The translations under genes and the position numbers were made by a program. Of a stretch of 64,000 bases of DNA, positions 34,601-46,500 are shown piece by piece. Source of the stretch: Coturnix japonica (Eukaryota > Chordata > Aves > Galliformes > Phasianidae); NCBI RefSeq assembly GCF_001577835.2, contig NC_029519.1, positions 33,586,768-33,650,767 of the forward strand. Direction: 5' to 3'. Under the pieces are notes generated by a model. The model saw only the letters and a program-made list of their open reading frames with translations. It did not search any database and was not told where the DNA came from. Position 1 is the stretch's first letter. Every line of letters starts with the position of its first letter.

Positions 34601-37600
34601 AATCCCAGTTTGGTATTTAGGAAATCCTGGTTTCAAGTTAAACATTCCTGGAAGTCTGATTCGTAAATGCAGAGCACCCAACAGCATTCTGATCATACTG
34701 ACGTGACAGATACACAACTGTAGCTTTTTTTTTTTGTTGTTGTTTTAAGCGCCTACAGCGTTCAACATGTAGATGCTCTTCAGCAGAGAGAAGGAACGTT
34801 TTATTTACTCACAGTACAGCTGCAGCTCATGACATCTGTAAGAGATCATCATAACTCCAGGAAAGATACAATGACATAACAAAAAACAGTGGGCCTTCAC
34901 AGCCCAAATAGGCTTATAGTGAAGCATCTGGTACATCAAGATAATCCAAATATTCTTCTGCTTTCACTCACTGCAATCTTTTCCCCTTTTCCCTCCTAGG
35001 ATGAAACCATATTTTCTGCTTCACAGAATCTATATCATGATCTCCAAGTTCTTAGAATAATTTTTATTTACCAGCTGTTCTGTATTGGATAGACTACTAC
35101 AGCTGTAAGTACTATTGTATAAGTAATTAGTTACCCTACTTCATCGCCATACATACATAGGCATAAAAAGTCTTCAAGCACATCTGCACCATGTTTGCAA
35201 GAACAATTTAAAGCTACAAAGATAGTAGAGGAATTCTTTTTTTAAATGTAAAGTAAGCACGCACCCTTTTGAGGCATTTGAATCAGTGCAGTAAAGTTAA
35301 GCACCTATGGTGAAACCAAGCTAGAACAGGAATCAAGTATTTTGAGATAGGGTTGTCGTCTACTATTCTTCTGCATTACAACAGAAATCTCTATCAAATT
35401 CAGCAGCAGAATGAAAAGCTCACACAAACAGAAGCAAAACCTCATTTTGTTCCATATTTCTTCTTCCACATTTTCCCTCATAGCAACAGGAAAACCTACC
35501 TAATCCTCCATGAAGAAATCCTAGTTGGCAGATAGATGACAGAAATCCTGCTGAGACACAGTAGTGGCTATGCAGACAATTAGTTATCTATGCCATCAAA
35601 GTGTTTATTATTCAGCCACCAGATGAATACCACTGCTTAAGCTCCTTACTGGAATGCTTTACATCATGTTATTTTCAAGGCACAGGTAACAACAGTGAAA
35701 TCCATTCATGATTTCTAGGAGCATTACTAGAACTGTCTTTAAGATGAACATATTGAAGATATCAAAGCCATTATCCAGATTCAAAAAATGTCATGCTCTG
35801 TGAAGTTACACTGACATAACACCATCTTGTTAAATCGATAGACTCTCATTGAACCAATTCACTTCTAATTGTACTTCCATGGAAGTGTTTCGATACCGGC
35901 TTTTTAGTTACTCAAGTTCTGCCAGGATCAAGCAAATACACAGCCATGTCTATACACACAGATTCCCGGGGCATATTTGAAAATTTTGAGCAGCTTATTT
36001 ATAATAAAACAAACAAACAAGAGCAGAATTTCTTTCTTAGCTAAGTTCTTACCAAGGATGTATTGTAAGGAACATATATTTTTTTTATTGTATTGTACTT
36101 TGATAATGCACAAAAATTTGAGAAGAACATTAACATTTTTATGTACAACAGATACTGATCCCCTTAACTAAAACAAAATATATATTTTGAATAATCTGTA
36201 TTGCATTTTAATACTTTAACTGCACTATCATAAAAACAAATTTCCATAAACTATGTTCACACCTGCCACTCAATTCAAGACATTTGTAAAATAAACACCA
36301 TTTCCTTTATACTAGTGTAACTTCAACTCTTAATGCAGTTTTTGCTCTGCTATCAGGCTTAAATTGAAGACTTGGGGAAAAAAAATGAATTGATTGCAGA
36401 AATGAATTGCTAAAGATGGTACGTTAGCTTTCTAGTTTGCTTTCTCACCAATACAAAGCAAAGAAAAGCAACAAGAATCAGGTAGTTGCTAACTGGCATT
36501 TCTGTTACATGTTTACACTGGTAGTTTCTTACATTCTCAGGCAATGTGTGTATATAGCCATTCTAACAACTAAAATCAGTAGGGAAAAAAGAGAAGAATT
36601 TGCACTTAAGAGTTATACCACAGTGAAATGCAATCCCAAATGGTTTCATATAATAATTGAAGAAATGCTTCTGTTGTAGGCATTTAACTTGGGGTTTTTT
36701 TTAATTAAATCACAAAAATGTGTCAAAAGGTACAAAAACCAAATTAAATGCAGAACCATGGCTCCCCAGCAAACTTGCTACATAGTTTCAACAGGAAATA
36801 GCTAATAAAATTAAAAGTCTATTTTAAATACAGCCCCATTCCAGATCCTGTCTCTCAAGAAGGTGAATCAATGGGACTTTTGCCTGAATTAAGAACAGTA
36901 TGACCATTCTTTTTCACTTAAGTAGCTTTGTTTACATGTCTACCTACACATCAGCATGTGCTTCTGTGTGCGTATGCATATACATACACCAGCAGTCACT
37001 GTATAGCTATATACACAAGGCCAAACTGCAGTTAAAGATTTAGACTTTGAAACTGTGCCCTTTTTAAAAAATAAAGTTCTAGGCTCCTTGAGTTCTGATG
37101 TTAGCAGCTATTCCTAATTTGCAAAGTCATCAGGTAGCACAACAGTTTAAATATAAAATGCTAATAAAAATGTAAAAATCGGTACATCGTAGAATATATG
37201 GAATAGTGGTAGCAGTATTTTGGGGTCATAAGATAGTCATACCCACAGAATGTAAAAAAGTCAGGACTTACTTCCAGCTGTACTAGTCACACTAAGCTCT
37301 TACCTTCATTAGCAAGGGTAACGCAACAAACCATTTCCCATAAACTGTGTTTTTTTGTTTACTTCAATACACGGATATCATGCTTCCATATTTTAGCATG
37401 TTTTGGCCCTTACAGTCCAGAACTTTAAGGATGAGATTTTCAGGTGCTTCTGTGGATGAGTGATAGTTAGCAGTGAAAGTGTTAATAAGGTCTTTGGCAC
37501 CTCTATCTCATTAGTAAATGAAAGTCCTGCTCCATTTTCTTTAAGGAAAAATCCCATCAGCGGTGCATTCTATTGCACATCACGCTGCACAGCGCGATCA

Positions 37601-37639
37601 CAGGAAAATATTATGAAATGGCAATATATTTGTTTACAA

Positions 37640-37645
37640 TTTATT
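37640..37645 (-). terminator. SGMS2: Possible proximal SGMS2 poly(A) signal
   Basis: AATAAA about 120 nt after the stop codon, in AT-rich context. Downstream GU content is modest. It would give a very short 3' UTR if used. Confidence 0.3.
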
Positions 37646-37765
37646 TCCAATCAATTTGCACAGACGTTTGGTCCACCTCCTCAGTTACAATATAGTCCTC
37701 TTGAGAACTTTGGTTACAGCATTAATATTTTGGTAAAAAAAACAGAGCAGATGCTTTCCTTTTCT

Positions 37766-37969
37766 TCAGGTAGATTTTTCATTGTCTTCTCCCGTTTTCT
37801 GAACCCGTGAATACTTTTTGCACGAAGATTTGAAGCAGCTGGGAGGCCAAGATATTGGCCAGGAGAAGCTGCAAGGAACAGAACCTTGAACGTTCTTCTC
37901 AAAGAAATAAAATATCGGATACCACCAAGCTCGAGAGAGAAAATTCGTCTGCGAGGAAACCTTTAGAGT
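37766..37969 (-). CDS. SGMS2: SGMS2 coding exon E (residues 299-365, stop)
   Basis: It encodes TLKVSSQTNFLSRAWWYPIF, then YFFEKNVQGSVPCSFSWPIS and the tail SSCKKYSRVQKTGEDNEKST. The acceptor is CCATACAG|ACTCTA and the stop TGA is at 37768-37766. The cytosolic tail holds the family's palmitoylation cysteines, with Ser at 332 in place of the mammalian second Cys. Confidence 0.97.
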   Translation of the reverse strand, partial: TLKVSSQTNFLSRAWWYPIFYFFEKNVQGSVPCSFSWPISWPPSCFKSSCKKYSRVQKTGEDNEKST

Positions 37970-40900
37970 CTGTATGGGCAGAAGCAGGAAAGGAAGAAAA
38001 GGACAGAGAGACAATAAGTTTAACTGATTACAGCAGTCTATAACAGCAACGAAAGAAATCTACTTTAGAGTACATAACTGCAAAGACATTGTGTGTGAAT
38101 ACATTGTATTTATTCCAGAAAAAAAAAAAAATAGTGAATACTCAGGTAAGTTATGCATCATAATACAAGCGTGTACTGCAAACTAAGCATCTTTAGCACA
38201 AAGGGATACTCTAATGCTATGTAGTTTAGGGAGACAAAGCACCCAAGTCTTTTTTGAATGAGCGTCCTTTCAAGCATGTCATGCTTTCACTGATGACTAA
38301 TAGTTTTAAAACTAGGTTAAAAGGGCTTCAGAACTAATATTCTACCTTCCTACTTGAAAAAGTTGTTGAAACATACCTTCTAGTGACACTTACAGTAGAA
38401 CTGCTATGGGAATTTATGCATGGTCTACCTATTTTAGGTTGGTAAGAAATATTTATCATAAGCTTAGATGATCAAGAGCTGTTTTGCACATCCACAACAG
38501 CAATAACAAAAACCATTTTGTTCTTGGGATTTCATTATGTCAAAATATCAAGAACGCTTTTTAAAAACTAACAGAGTTCAAAAAGAATATCATAGAGCAT
38601 GAAACACTTGCTTAAATCACAGTAAAAATCAAACTCCTTGCCCAATTTCTTCAAACTTCAATACAGGCCCTCTATTTTTACTTCAAAGTTAAGAACTCAT
38701 TTTGGCCTCAGGAAAGAACTAACAAATCCATGCCATACATTGATTCTAAACATATTTGTCACTCACCTTTTCATTAGCCATTGAGTGGTACCACCAGAAG
38801 AGTCGTGTAGTGATGTAGTAAGCAATGATGACATCTACAGTGTAATGTTCATGAGCAACAAGGATACAAATTATGCCAGCAGCACTCATCAGCCAGCAGA
38901 TTAAGTGATACCACCAGAAATGACGTGGTGAATCTGTAATGACAGGGAGGTGAAGGGAAAACAAAACCAAACATATGTATTACTATAGCAATTCAGTGGG
39001 TAAACTGAAAAAAAAAAAAAAATAAATGAGAAAAGATGATTAAAGACCATTGAATAGTAAAGCATAGAATACAGATGGGTGATGAATAGATGAACTATCA
39101 CTTGATCTCTAGTTGGCTTCAGCTCTCTTTCCCACATATCCTAGAAAAACACTTATTTTGTTTGCCTACTTTGAATCTCCGGTCCTGTTTCTGTCCTCTG
39201 TACATCAAGTAACATACATTCAAGTCAAATATACAGAATCAATGTAAATTGTGCAGAGATCACAGATTAAGCAGGGAAAGAAAAAATACACCCTTTAATT
39301 CCTAGTTTTAGCTTCTTTACTGAGATATCTACTCTGAAGTGATACACTGTATAGAGAAGCACAGTATGCAAAGCTAATTTTTAATGAAAGCATAAGAGGT
39401 GAGAGTAAAAGCATTCATTCTTCTAAATGCATTTAAGCTACTTCAGTGGCTGAACTCCCCACCCTCTTCTCACCCCATTGGAAAATATCCTGAGTGTCAC
39501 AATGACCATTCATAACTTCTGAGAGGTCAACAAGCCCTATTTCACTCACAGTAGGAGCCTGGTCAACCCTTCCCTCATGGTCCAACGGTCAGCCTATGAT
39601 TTAACACAATACTAGCAAACTAGTTACTGATCTGAAACCTATCCAGTAGCACTTTGATAGTCCTGTGCGAAATAGTGATTACAGAAGGAATTTGGCCTTA
39701 ATGCATATGCCAAAATAAGTTCTCAAATCCCTCTAAATATTACAAAGCTAAACTTAGTGACGTAAGAAAAAAAAAGGAAGCAGTGAAGGATGAAAGGAAG
39801 AGGATAGAGAAAAAAAAGTCCCAAACTGAACCAGAAATAAAAACTTAATGCATCTTCTGCTGACATGTACCACGTCAAAAGAATACACAATCTAAACGAA
39901 TGCAGTAAGCAAAATGTAGTTCAGAGCACTCCTGTTTCTCAAGACCTTGCTCAGCAGATGTTTTCCTAATTATGCAGGAAACAAATAAGGAAAGCTTTGC
40001 ATCTCTCATGTACAGCATATAAGTTATAGAGCACAACTACATAGGAACATATCCTTAGCAATTAGGCAGCAGTCAGGGAGGTCATTACAAAGATTTATAT
40101 GATACTGTTCTTCCAGCCTGTTACGATAAAAGCTAACAATTACACTGTGCCCCTAAACAGTGTGTCACCTGCATTCCTCCTTATACTAAAGCACATCTGA
40201 ACAGCAGGCAGCTCCAACTTCATCCACAAAACAAAGTAAAGAACAAATCAATGCTTAGGCTATTTTACCAATACTGTTCTGATATTTTTATGAGTGACAT
40301 ATGCCATTCATCCAGTAACAGTCACTTGAGGGCCTAATTGATTAATTTGATTATTCTTATCTTAAACTACTGTTTAAAAACCATCTTGAATCCAAAGATT
40401 ACAAGATTACAATGTTAGAACTGGCATTTCGGGGTATTTTTCTTAATTTATGCCTTTTTAAAGCATAGCACTGCGATGTCTCTCCCTCAGTATTTTGATA
40501 AAGTAAGGACTTCCAACTGATGCTGGCTAATCGTATTTCAGTTGAAATTACACATTACTATCATCCAACCTAACATTTGCATAGGTCAGAACATGACAGT
40601 AAGAAAAGATTCCAACTTGTAATATATAAACTGAAGAGGAAACTCTTCAGTACTGCATTTATAAGCAGTCAAGTTCCTAGGACAGAAGTACAGCTTACCA
40701 TAGATCAGATTCAGAAGTAGGTGCTCAGTTCTCTAGAACTGGAATCAATGCTGTGTGTGCAGCAAAGATAATTCTTCACAGTCCCAGTGTCTCACAATAC
40801 TAAACAACAAAAAGGGGAAGTCGTAACCCCAATTATATTTCCTATGTGCTCACCAAGCTCTTATCAACTTGAAAGGCATGAGGAAGAGACTCTAGCAGAA

Positions 40901-43377
40901 GACATCCAAGGAGCAAAAAACCTCCAGCTTTCCATTGCTTGATGTAATTAACCTATTGTACACTTAAAGAACACTGCTTCTGGATGCAGTACAAATCTGC
41001 AGTGACTATGAAATCAAGCTACAAAAATCCCTTCAAACCTATGGCATAGCAGCCAGCCTTCAGTAAGGTTACCTTGCATATTTCACTTCAGTGTTTTGAG
41101 CCAAAATTTGAATAACCTATCAATGAACAATGAAATGCTTCAAAAAAAAAATTTATTTAAAATTCCCTTTTTATAATGTTAGAAGTCAAATGTCTTAGTT
41201 ACATTAAGCCCTTAAAGCCCACACTGCTCTATTACACTTGTGTTCCATTTTTACTCTGCAAAGTCACAGTTTTGTTTCACACGTGTAAATGTACAGTCTG
41301 TGTACAGTTGGCTGGCAACTTCCAGAAGGCAGCAGTTTCACATGCTCTTTCATCATGTGCTTTTTAGCACAACAGATGCAAACAACAAGAGTGTATTTAA
41401 ATACACCACAACTTACACTCTTTGATGAACAGGTAGATCAGTGTTAGTACTACAGTGTGACCACTGAACAGGAAGTCTCCACACAAGATGTGAGATCCAG
41501 TTATGGACAGACCACCACCAGATATCAGTCGCAGGATCCTCTGCACCTTTGCCTGAGAATCTCCATTCAACTAGACCACCAGAAAAAGAATACAAGAAAA
41601 GTTATGATACAGTAAGTACCCTGAATAAACACCTTCCCCAACCATATGAGGAGTTAGGAAGAAAGTGACATACATATCTTCATTCCTCCCCATTTCCCAG
41701 TTCCACCCTCCACTCTCAAACAATTTTCAATTTACTAAGTTTAGAATTACTTATGAAGTAACTACCTCAGTACTTATTCAGATTTAGATCAGGTTTGGTT
41801 TTTATTTTGTTTTTGTTCTTATAGAACTGACTGCAATTATACAAAAGTTAAGCAACTCAGTATCACCTAGCAACCTTAGGATAACTCTGAAAAGTTACTT
41901 CAGTTGGAAATAATAAAACTGAACAGGCATGATGCTATACCTCAAGACTGATGAGACCCTACACCAAGGAATTAACATATTTGCTTTAGCATTTGCTCTA
42001 CTGAGCCATAAGGACTCAGGTAAAGATTAAGATAAGAATTAATAGGTAAAGGCTCCTACCTTTGGCGCACACTGAAAATGCATTCCAGGTACAGGTAAGG
42101 TGGTAACATACATAGTAATGCAGCGGTACAGATACAAAGTCCCTATTATAAAAAAAAACCTGCGTCCCACAATTGATCTGAAAGCAAAGGGGGAAAAAAA
42201 AGATTAAATTCAAAGGTCACACACATATGTACACACATATACATATTGTGTAACAGTTACAACGCTATAGCTTTATTAGTTAAGTCACTAGAATTACAGA
42301 GCAGCTCTATCTCCTGCTCCTTGCCACACAGTTCTCTAAATATCAAATACTAAGAAGTCTTCTTCAGTTTCTGTCTTGATTTTTGTTATATTCAGATACA
42401 ACAAATGCCACAGGGGTCCTACTTATACCTATCTAACTTACTTAGGTATGCTATCAGGTACCATTTTCTTTGACTCAGTGACCCTCTTTTTTCATCCCAT
42501 ATTTTATAGTTAAATATATGTTTATAATATCCATAGCTTAAGCAACAACGGAAAAAGCTTCCAGGTTATCTGTAGGAAATAACAGCTTTCTCCTCAGATT
42601 CAAAAACTATCACCATGATTTTCTCTGTTTACATAACATCGTTTCAATAATCACAGTCTAGAAAACTCAATTCCAAAGTAAATAAGTATATGTAAGTGTC
42701 AAATTCCAATCTTAAAACACTACAAACAAACAGGAGACATCCATGTCTCTGTATCAAGCATGAACACTGAAATATTTTCTAATTAAGTCATCCCTTTGTC
42801 ATTTTTCTGCCAACTGTATTTTGAAGTATTGCTACAGATTCTGCCATAGATTTCTTCTACCCAAATCAAATGAGAGAAACCAATGTTTTGGAAGTATACA
42901 GAAGATGGAAACAGCTACTTACTTATATCTAAGAAATAACCACTGGAATATCCACAATCCAACTAGTATCATCCCATTTATTTCTGATACAGAAAAAGCC
43001 CATGTCACACGATCAATATAATCAAAAAATTTGTCAGGTAAGGGAGGGCTCCGCTCTTTTGGAGGTACTCTCTCATGGACCACAGTGATCATGACAGTTG
43101 TTAAAATCAAGTTGAAGAGAGCATAGACAAAGGCAATGCCAGTTTTCCACCATTCCAGAGGAAATTTGTTCCTAGATTCAGCAGGCATAGCAATCTGGAT
43201 GTAATCAGGATATTTCTTTGCCGTTTTTCGCAAGCCGTTGGACAAGCTTTTTGGTTTGTTACTGCCATTTTTGTTCTCCTCACTGACTGAGAGAGTAGGT
43301 CGCGTGTATCCATTAGCAGTGTCATTGTTTTGACCCTCCATATGGTCTTCAAGTTTTGCGGTCTCGATAGTATTCAT
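37766..43377 (-). CDS. SGMS2: SGMS2, phosphatidylcholine:ceramide cholinephosphotransferase 2 (5 coding exons, 365 aa)
   Basis: The CDS joins 43377-42923, 42177-42060, 41570-41417, 38933-38767 and 37969-37766 on the minus strand. That is 1098 nt, or 365 aa plus TGA, the same length as human. The enzyme moves phosphocholine from phosphatidylcholine to ceramide, giving sphingomyelin and diacylglycerol, mainly at the plasma membrane. Six membrane helices are expected from the family and several are obvious. The catalytic triad is complete: His229 in GDFLFSGHTVVL, and His272 and Asp276 in HEHYTVDVIIAYY. The C-terminal tail is cysteine-rich (331, 343, 348) for palmitoylation, but residue 332 is Ser. 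It is called SGMS2 and not SGMS1 because there is no SAM domain and the N terminus aligns with human SMS2 (ETAKLE, then ENKNG). Upstream in-frame TTG is rejected as a start; ATG 43377 aligns with human Met1. Confidence 0.97.
38767..38933 (-). CDS. SGMS2: SGMS2 coding exon D (residues 243-298), second catalytic motif
   Basis: It encodes YSPRHFWWYHLICWLMSAAG, then IICILVAHEHYTVDVIIAYY and ITTRLFWWYHSMANEK. His272 and Asp276 are present. The acceptor is TTACAG|ATTCAC and the donor is AAAAG|GTGAGT, phase 0. Confidence 0.97.
41417..41570 (-). CDS. SGMS2: SGMS2 coding exon C (residues 192-243), first catalytic motif
   Basis: It encodes LNGDSQAKVQRILRLISGGG, then LSITGSHILCGDFLFSGHTV and VLTLIYLFIKE. 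His229 of the triad is in SGHTVVL. The acceptor is GGTCTAG|TTGAAT and the donor is GAGT|GTAAGT. Confidence 0.97.
42060..42177 (-). CDS. SGMS2: SGMS2 coding exon B (residues 152-191)
   Basis: It encodes SIVGRRFFFIIGTLYLYRCI and TMYVTTLPVPGMHFQCAPK, including the D1/D2-type conserved RRFFFI and YRCITMYVTTLP motifs. The acceptor is GCTTTCAG|ATCAAT and the donor is AAG|GTAGGA. Confidence 0.97.
42923..43377 (-). CDS. SGMS2: SGMS2 coding exon A (residues 1-152)
   Basis: It encodes the hydrophilic cytosolic N terminus, then KKYPDYIQIAMPAESRNKFP, the first helix (WWKTGIAFVYALFNLILTTV), the exoplasmic loop with PPLPDKFFDYIDRV, and the second helix up to LFLRYK. The donor is ATATAA|GTAAGT, phase 2. 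The exon starts at 43582 with 205 nt of 5' UTR. Confidence 0.97.
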
Positions 43378-43582
43378 TCCCAAGCTGTAGGGTTAAACCA
43401 GGTTTTTATAAGCAATTGATTCCGAGGAGCTCCTTAAAGTCTCTTGCTCCTTGAAGTCCAACGTTCGTGTTCCTGGATGAGTTTTGATTACCGGCGAAAC
43501 TCTTAAAAAGTGTCCATTGTGCCAAAAGATAGTGTAAAGCAAGTTGTGGAGACAAGTCCTTTTTCCCCTATAGTTCTACTAC
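43378..43582 (-). other. SGMS2: SGMS2 5' UTR portion of the first coding exon
   Basis: On the minus strand the acceptor TTTTTTTTTGCAG|GTAGTAG at 43583 is a textbook polypyrimidine tract plus AG. It implies at least one upstream non-coding exon. The 205-nt leader contains one minimal uORF at 43517-43503. Confidence 0.85.
43503..43517 (-). promoter_or_regulatory. SGMS2: Minimal upstream ORF in SGMS2 5' UTR
   Basis: An ATG with G at +4 opens the frame ATG GAC ACT TTT TAA (four codons plus stop), 140 nt upstream of the SGMS2 start. Such short uORFs usually lower translation or permit reinitiation. The sequence shows the uORF; its effect is inferred. Confidence 0.6.
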
Positions 43583-46500
43583 CTGCAAAAAAAAACAAAA
43601 AAACAAAGCAAACTTATTGAGAACCTTCAGAACAATGAACATGATGGTGAACAAACCTTAAAAATGTTTTTATATATATTTGCCTATTGCAAATGGAATG
43701 TTATAATATTGTAATATTTAATTTTATTACTCAAAAGCATTTTGTACAAAAATTCCTCATGTTTGATTATAGATTCACTCTATATTACACCTTGGCTTAC
43801 CCTTATAGATCAGTAAATCTTAGTTCTGATGGTGAGAAAGAAAACAGAAGCGCACTGCCATATTTGATCAATTATCTACAAAATTCACTCACTGCACGTC
43901 TATTTGGATCAAGCAAAGTATTGTCTGCTCACATTAATCAGTGTTTATTAGTTGCAATGAAAATAGAAAGCCCAGTTGGAGTAGTCAAGGGAAAAAAAAA
44001 AAACAGCCTACTCAATGCTTATTTCAAGTTTATCAGTCTGTTTTCTCCATTTTAACATGATTTGATTTCAAAAGCAAAGCCTACGTCAAGCTAAGCTGCT
44101 ATATAGCAGGCTTTTTTATGCTCACCTCCTACATAACTACCCTTTAATTAAATAGCTTTGAAATGGTGCTCCAGTTCTGATGGCTAACACCTGAAAAATC
44201 TGCAACAGAAAATGAGCTTTTATACGCTCCGTCCCAACAGGAATTATTTCAGTTCAGTTCTGGAATTTCGCTAAGTAAAAATACTGTGATGTATACATGG
44301 GAACATTCTGATCCACAGTTCAGGACTTCTGTAAGCACCTCAGTCTAAACAATGATTTGCCTCAAGTTCCCATAGAATGGATAAGGGAAGAAGAGAAAAA
44401 TTGTTTTCCTCTGCTTCAGAAGAAGCATAAAACCCATGTACTCTTATCTCAATAAGCAGAGCTCAGGATTCTCCCAGGCTCTCACTGTTCTTACAAATAA
44501 AAGAAGTACGCTGCATTAATAGAAAAATGTATTCTATAGACAGAAGAGGAACAGCTTAAGCCTCTTCATTTAAGAAATCCTACAAGCTGACTGTTGCTTC
44601 CTGATACTCAAAAAAATGTATGTTTCCCAGCAGTACTGTATGCTCACAACCTGAAAACATGATCACACATTCCTATTAATTGTACTAACCCAAAGACATA
44701 CAACAAACATGGGAAGAAGTATATTCTCCCCACACACACCAACACAGCAATTTTAACCCTCAAAATACAAAAGCAAAGCTTTTTAACAAATGAAGCCACA
44801 CAGTTCCAGGTTTTCCTGTCAAGAGTTTTAATGTAAAAACATCCATAAATGAAACATCACTTACGGGTGCTTCATCAGTGAGAAGTCACCCTTTTGGTTT
44901 CCTAACATTTAACCTCTATCTCCTAACTGTTTCAAAGATCACTAAATCACTGCAAACAAACCACTCTGCACAAAGTCACATTCCTTTTGATCACTGAAGA
45001 TCAATTAAAGAACATACATCTCAAATTCTGCGTGCCAAAAAGGGAATGAAAAGTTACAGAACTAAAAAACTAGCTTCACAGCTTCATGCAAGAAGTTATC
45101 CCACAACAGAGGAAGTCAGCTTAACAGCTAAATTACCAAGTTCTTAGCAATGAAAGCACTTCCTGAATCAAATAAGAAAACAGTTATTTCAAGGCACCTC
45201 CTTAGTACACTATGGAAAGAGTCAAGCGGCATCTCCACTGGCTACTCTGTGCCCAGCTGTACGCTGTAGTCACACAGTACTCCCTGCTCTTCCCACAGCT
45301 GCACAAGCATGTAGCACTCAGATGCTTATCATTCAACTTGTCTTGCAATTTCTCCTAATGCTTGTGGTGCACCAAGATTCTCTGACAGAAATGGTAGTGG
45401 GACGTTCAAGAAGTTCTCACACAGAAGCAAGGGCTGAGCTACAACACACACACTTGCAATACCATTCTGCTTCCTCTCTTGACTATTACTCAAATAATCT
45501 TTGCTAGTGAATTACATGCATTTTGAAATAGGCCTGAGGAATTTTTACAAAGAACCATCTGTTCCACTTAACTGATAGGGAAGATAAAGGCAACCTCAAA
45601 ATATCTCAAACCCATTGTCAAACAAGTAAAGGTTCTGATTTGTATCCTCTTTCAAGTTTAACTTCTTGAAGCAGCTTTCAGCACTGGAAGCAGCTAAGCA
45701 TGATGCTACGGTATGCAATGAGACTCAAGGAACAATACTATAGACTACAATCCACCCCATTTTCTGTTGGTCTTCGTGTTTTTGAAAACACTCTTAGCAC
45801 TCTTGTCATCTGACACTGAAATCAACATTACACTAGAAAAGATGATGCTGATAAAAACATTTCTATTTATGTCACACTTGTGGTTTATTCTCATCTTTTC
45901 TCCCACTTAGGAGCTTGCTCTACCTTGCACTTGATTCTACACAATGCTGTGCAGAGGATGTTTTGTTTCCCATTTCTCCACCAAATGAGATTTTTCACCT
46001 CCAATCAGAAGTAAAAAGATTTAGAGAGATGCAAAGCTCAAGAGTTTCTTCAAAATCCATTGTAAAATACCCGTGGCCTTAGAAAGCACCTAATTCCATT
46101 CCATAAAATGTACCACTGGCTTTTTCTTCTCCCAAACTGCTTTTTCTATTCCTGAATAATCATACTTCAATGAGAACACACTGAAATGAAAAGAAGCCTT
46201 CTCTTAATAATGCAGTGGATGGACAAGAGCCCCAATTTTTATGTTCATGGACTTTCACAGAACAGCATCATAATCAAGACTAAGAGTCAAGAGTTTGGAT
46301 ACTGCTCCATTCATGGGCTCATAGACACTTCAAAATCTGAACTCTTTTTGTAATGTATGCATCTTTACTCCAATGCAAATATTAAGAACTTTCAGAAGAT
46401 TTTAGTTTATAAGTGATCCAGTAGCAGAGATGTCCAGATGTTGTATGCTTCAGAACTGTAAACAATTCAGTCTTAAAGGCCAAAGAAAATCTGAATGAAC

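Larger units (their letters stand above)
29160..37765 (-). other. SGMS2: SGMS2 3' UTR and downstream region (up to 8.6 kb)
   Basis: This long, AT-rich, repeat-poor stretch follows the SGMS2 stop. I see no exon of any other gene. Poly(A) hexamers on the minus strand occur early (37645-37640), in the middle (for example 36089-36084, 31619-31614) and at the far end (29184-29179). Human SGMS2 also has a multi-kilobase 3' UTR. How much of this is transcribed cannot be settled from sequence alone. Confidence 0.5.
37970..42922 (-). other. SGMS2 coding introns (non-coding content)
   Basis: Four introns lie between the coding exons (42922-42178, 42059-41571, 41416-38934, 38766-37970). They hold only unique AT-rich DNA with A-runs near 38118-38130 and 39008-39022. 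No repeat family or nested gene was recognised. Confidence 0.7.

Noticed and set aside
43378-43383. Upstream in-frame start two codons before the SGMS2 ATG
   Set aside because: The codon at 43383 is TTG, not ATG. The ATG at 43377 aligns with Met1 of human SGMS2 and has G at -3.
43687-44055. 122-codon plus-strand ORF next to the SGMS2 coding exon
   Set aside because: It is AT-rich intronic sequence antisense to SGMS2 with no motif. Its length is within what chance gives over 17 kb of intron.
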